Part shown: positions 12,574 to 13,588 of the stretch, in pieces
Layout: each line of letters begins with the position of its first letter
How positions within the stretch are numbered: position 1 is the stretch's first letter
Assembly: GCA_016202725.1 (NCBI GenBank)
Contig: JACQOD010000022.1
Coordinates: forward strand, 1-13,588
DNA length: 13,588 bases
From: Candidatus Aenigmatarchaeota archaeon
GTDB lineage: Archaea; Aenigmatarchaeota; Aenigmatarchaeia; QMZP01
Reading direction: 5' to 3'
The notes under the pieces: generated by a model
The model's database searches: none
What the model was told of the DNA's origin: nothing
Seen by the model: only the letters and a program-made list of their open reading frames with translations
Position numbers and translations under genes: made by a program

Positions 12574-13035
12574 TTATTCGCAAACCCTAAACTTCTTGAA
12601 ATTTGGATGCTGAACCATCTCAAGGGCTTGTGTGGAATTGATGGTGTAAACTCCGTTAGACATACCCGATTGAGTGTTATTGTCCACAATGAAAACCTTT
12701 CCATTATCAGGCCTAACATTCTCAAGGGATGCCTGTTTTTTCACAGCATCATCAATATCAAGACGTTTCCCCCCTTCGCTGACCATAGAGAAGTCAATAT
12801 CTGTGATGTCCCTCAATTTTGAAATCAGCATTGTACCGCCTGGAAGGTCTTTGAATTTTTCGTATATTCTATGGAAAAGCTCTCCAGGAATCACGGCAAT
12901 GTGGTATCCTTTCATTTTTTGGAGAAACAAATGCCTCAGAAGCTTTATGGCGGTTTCTTTGTGATCGCACTCATAATTACTAAACGCATCATAGAGAACT
13001 GACTTATGTAAAACAAACCTGTCTCTCTTAAGCAT
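12574..13035 (-). CDS. Hypothetical protein, weakly PIN-like
   Basis: A 153-residue protein from AT-rich DNA. The start RDRFVLHKSVLYDAFSNYE has the shape of a PIN-domain first strand (usually xVLDTSVLxxA), but the expected catalytic Asp is His10. Other acidic residues fall in plausible places: Glu52 in IPGELFHRIY, Asp92/Asp94/Asp95 in RLDIDDAV, and Asp117 in KVFIVDNNT. It follows the 91-residue gene by 12 bases, so the pair is surely one operon. A small upstream partner plus a PIN-like downstream gene resembles a VapBC-type toxin-antitoxin arrangement, but neither protein is firmly assigned. There is no good Shine-Dalgarno before this ATG, so translation may depend on coupling. Composition differs sharply from the GC-rich genes, suggesting transfer. 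Confidence 0.6.
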   Translation of the reverse strand: MLKRDRFVLHKSVLYDAFSNYECDHKETAIKLLRHLFLQKMKGYHIAVIPGELFHRIYEKFKDLPGGTMLISKLRDITDIDFSMVSEGGKRLDIDDAVKKQASLENVRPDNGKVFIVDNNTQSGMSNGVYTINSTQALEMVQHPNFKKFRVCE

Positions 13036-13047
13036 TAGGCATCCCTG

Positions 13048-13323
13048 TTACAATTTGAAAGCGTCGTTGATTTGCTCTTGATTGATGCCCTCTCTTTTCA
13101 TTCGCTCAATAAGAAAAGGCACAATGTCCCCGTTCTTCATTACTTCCACGTCCATTATCTGTGCGGGGGAGTTTATAGACACGTCCACAGCAATGACATC
13201 AAATTCTGTTGCGTCTTTAATTTTGGCTTCAAGGTCTGGGCTAAAAGGTATTTTTTTTGATGTAATTTGCTCTCTCAGTTCCTCCGCTGTCATAAACTGT
13301 ATGTCCCTAAACTCGCTGTTCAT
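13048..13323 (-). CDS. Hypothetical 91-residue protein, first gene of the AT-rich operon
   Basis: A small acidic, mostly helical protein (MNSEFRDIQFMTAEELREQI ... IERMKREGINQEQINDAFKL). No family is recognised. The middle, FDVIAVDVSINSPAQIMDVE, suggests a beta strand pair, and the last 30 residues a helix-turn-helix-like amphipathic end. The start is well defined: on the minus strand GGAGGGGAGGTG (13330-13341) lies a few bases before the ATG at 13323. The promoter region carries a TGACCGC/GCGGTCA inverted repeat, as expected for an autoregulated operon. Its position upstream of the weakly PIN-like gene would fit an antitoxin-like partner, which is inference only. Confidence 0.65.
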   Translation of the reverse strand: MNSEFRDIQFMTAEELREQITSKKIPFSPDLEAKIKDATEFDVIAVDVSINSPAQIMDVEVMKNGDIVPFLIERMKREGINQEQINDAFKL

Positions 13324-13342
13324 ACAACACCTCCCCTCCTAT

Positions 13343-13381
13343 TGACCGCTATAATAATAAGTCTTAAATTCTTTGCGGTCA
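13343..13381 (-). promoter_or_regulatory. Promoter flanked by a 7-base inverted repeat (operator candidate)
   Basis: TGACCGC (13343-13349) and GCGGTCA (13375-13381) are perfect inverted copies 25 bases apart. The AT-rich spacer holds TATA-like sequences on the minus strand (around 13351-13370), placed to start transcription about 10-20 bases before the ATG at 13323. A repressor binding both arms would cover the promoter. Confidence 0.55.
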
Positions 13382-13498
13382 TTCATGGTATAATGTTGTC
13401 GCCACCCCCTTAAATTTGCGACTGCTCTCCGGAGCGTGGCTCTATCCCCAATTCATGCATCTCTTGTATTACCACGCAGACGTTGTGACAAAATGTTT

Positions 13499-13513
13499 TA
13501 ATCAGGGTGATTA
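13499..13513. repeat. Short perfect palindrome
   Basis: TAATCA-GGG-TGATTA, a 6-base inverted repeat with a 3-base centre, lies 16 bases inside the right 59-base repeat. It could be a protein-binding site or a small hairpin; nothing around it decides. Confidence 0.5.
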
Positions 13514-13528
13514 GTAACTTTTCGTACC

Positions 13529-13587
13529 GTATGTGTTTAGCTCATTGCACACCGCAGGTTCTCTTGCTTCTGATTTCATTGTTCCCT
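13529..13587 (-). repeat. Right copy of 59-base inverted repeat
   Basis: Reverse complement of bases 1-59 with one mismatch (G13581 against A7). Inside it the sequence is unrelated to the IS66 fragment that borders the left copy. On the minus strand, a frame open across the boundary continues to about 13429 (ending GIEPRSGEQSQI), without recognisable similarity. Confidence 0.9.
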
Positions 13588-13588
13588 C

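Noticed and set aside
1..13588. CRISPR array
   Set aside because: No regularly spaced direct repeats are visible in the window.

Overview
This looks like chromosomal DNA from a GC-rich archaeon. The evidence is tRNA-Thr and tRNA-Trp genes carrying archaeal-style introns, many genes with a TATA-like box about 25 bases before the start codon (leaderless transcription), archaeal pilins with class III signal peptides, a TadA-type ATPase with two TadC membrane proteins, and a diphosphomevalonate decarboxylase. The pilin style (KGQSAMEYLMTYGWAIL) and the non-canonical tRNA intron suggest a DPANN lineage such as Micrarchaeota or Diapherotrites. That placement is inference.

Layout. Bases 1-337 hold a 59-base repeat and the truncated C-terminus of an IS66-type transposase. 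Bases 441-5019 are a plus-strand pilus-assembly operon: a membrane protein with a winged-helix-like domain, the TadA/VirB11-family ATPase, a doubtful 97-codon ORF, and two TadC/GspF-like platform proteins. It is followed by a major-type pilin (5339-5809) and a second pilin-like protein (5977-6456). Together these form most of a type IV pilus-like machine; the prepilin peptidase is not in the window.

Bases 6557-6793 carry tRNA-Thr(GGT) with a D-loop intron and tRNA-Trp(CCA) with an anticodon-loop intron, 5 bases apart. Next come a probable tyrosine-recombinase N-terminal fragment and the mevalonate-pathway gene (7085-8083). A 390-base gene-free stretch with several possible RNA hairpins leads to a promoter-driven, Shine-Dalgarno-led 19-codon acidic ORF and then a HAD phosphatase.

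Bases 9396-12498 form a Nudix/HAD cluster: two Nudix genes in tandem (plus strand), a HAD-like protein whose catalytic aspartates appear lost (minus), a Nudix remnant truncated next to a 149-base MITE-like element (plus), and a divergent Nudix protein (minus). Likely theme: removal or recycling of phosphorylated small molecules.

From about 12504 the DNA becomes AT-rich. Two minus-strand genes (91 and 153 codons) with a strong ribosome binding site and an inverted repeat around the promoter form a possible toxin-antitoxin-like or other accessory module. The window ends with an inverted copy of the 59-base repeat found at base 1.
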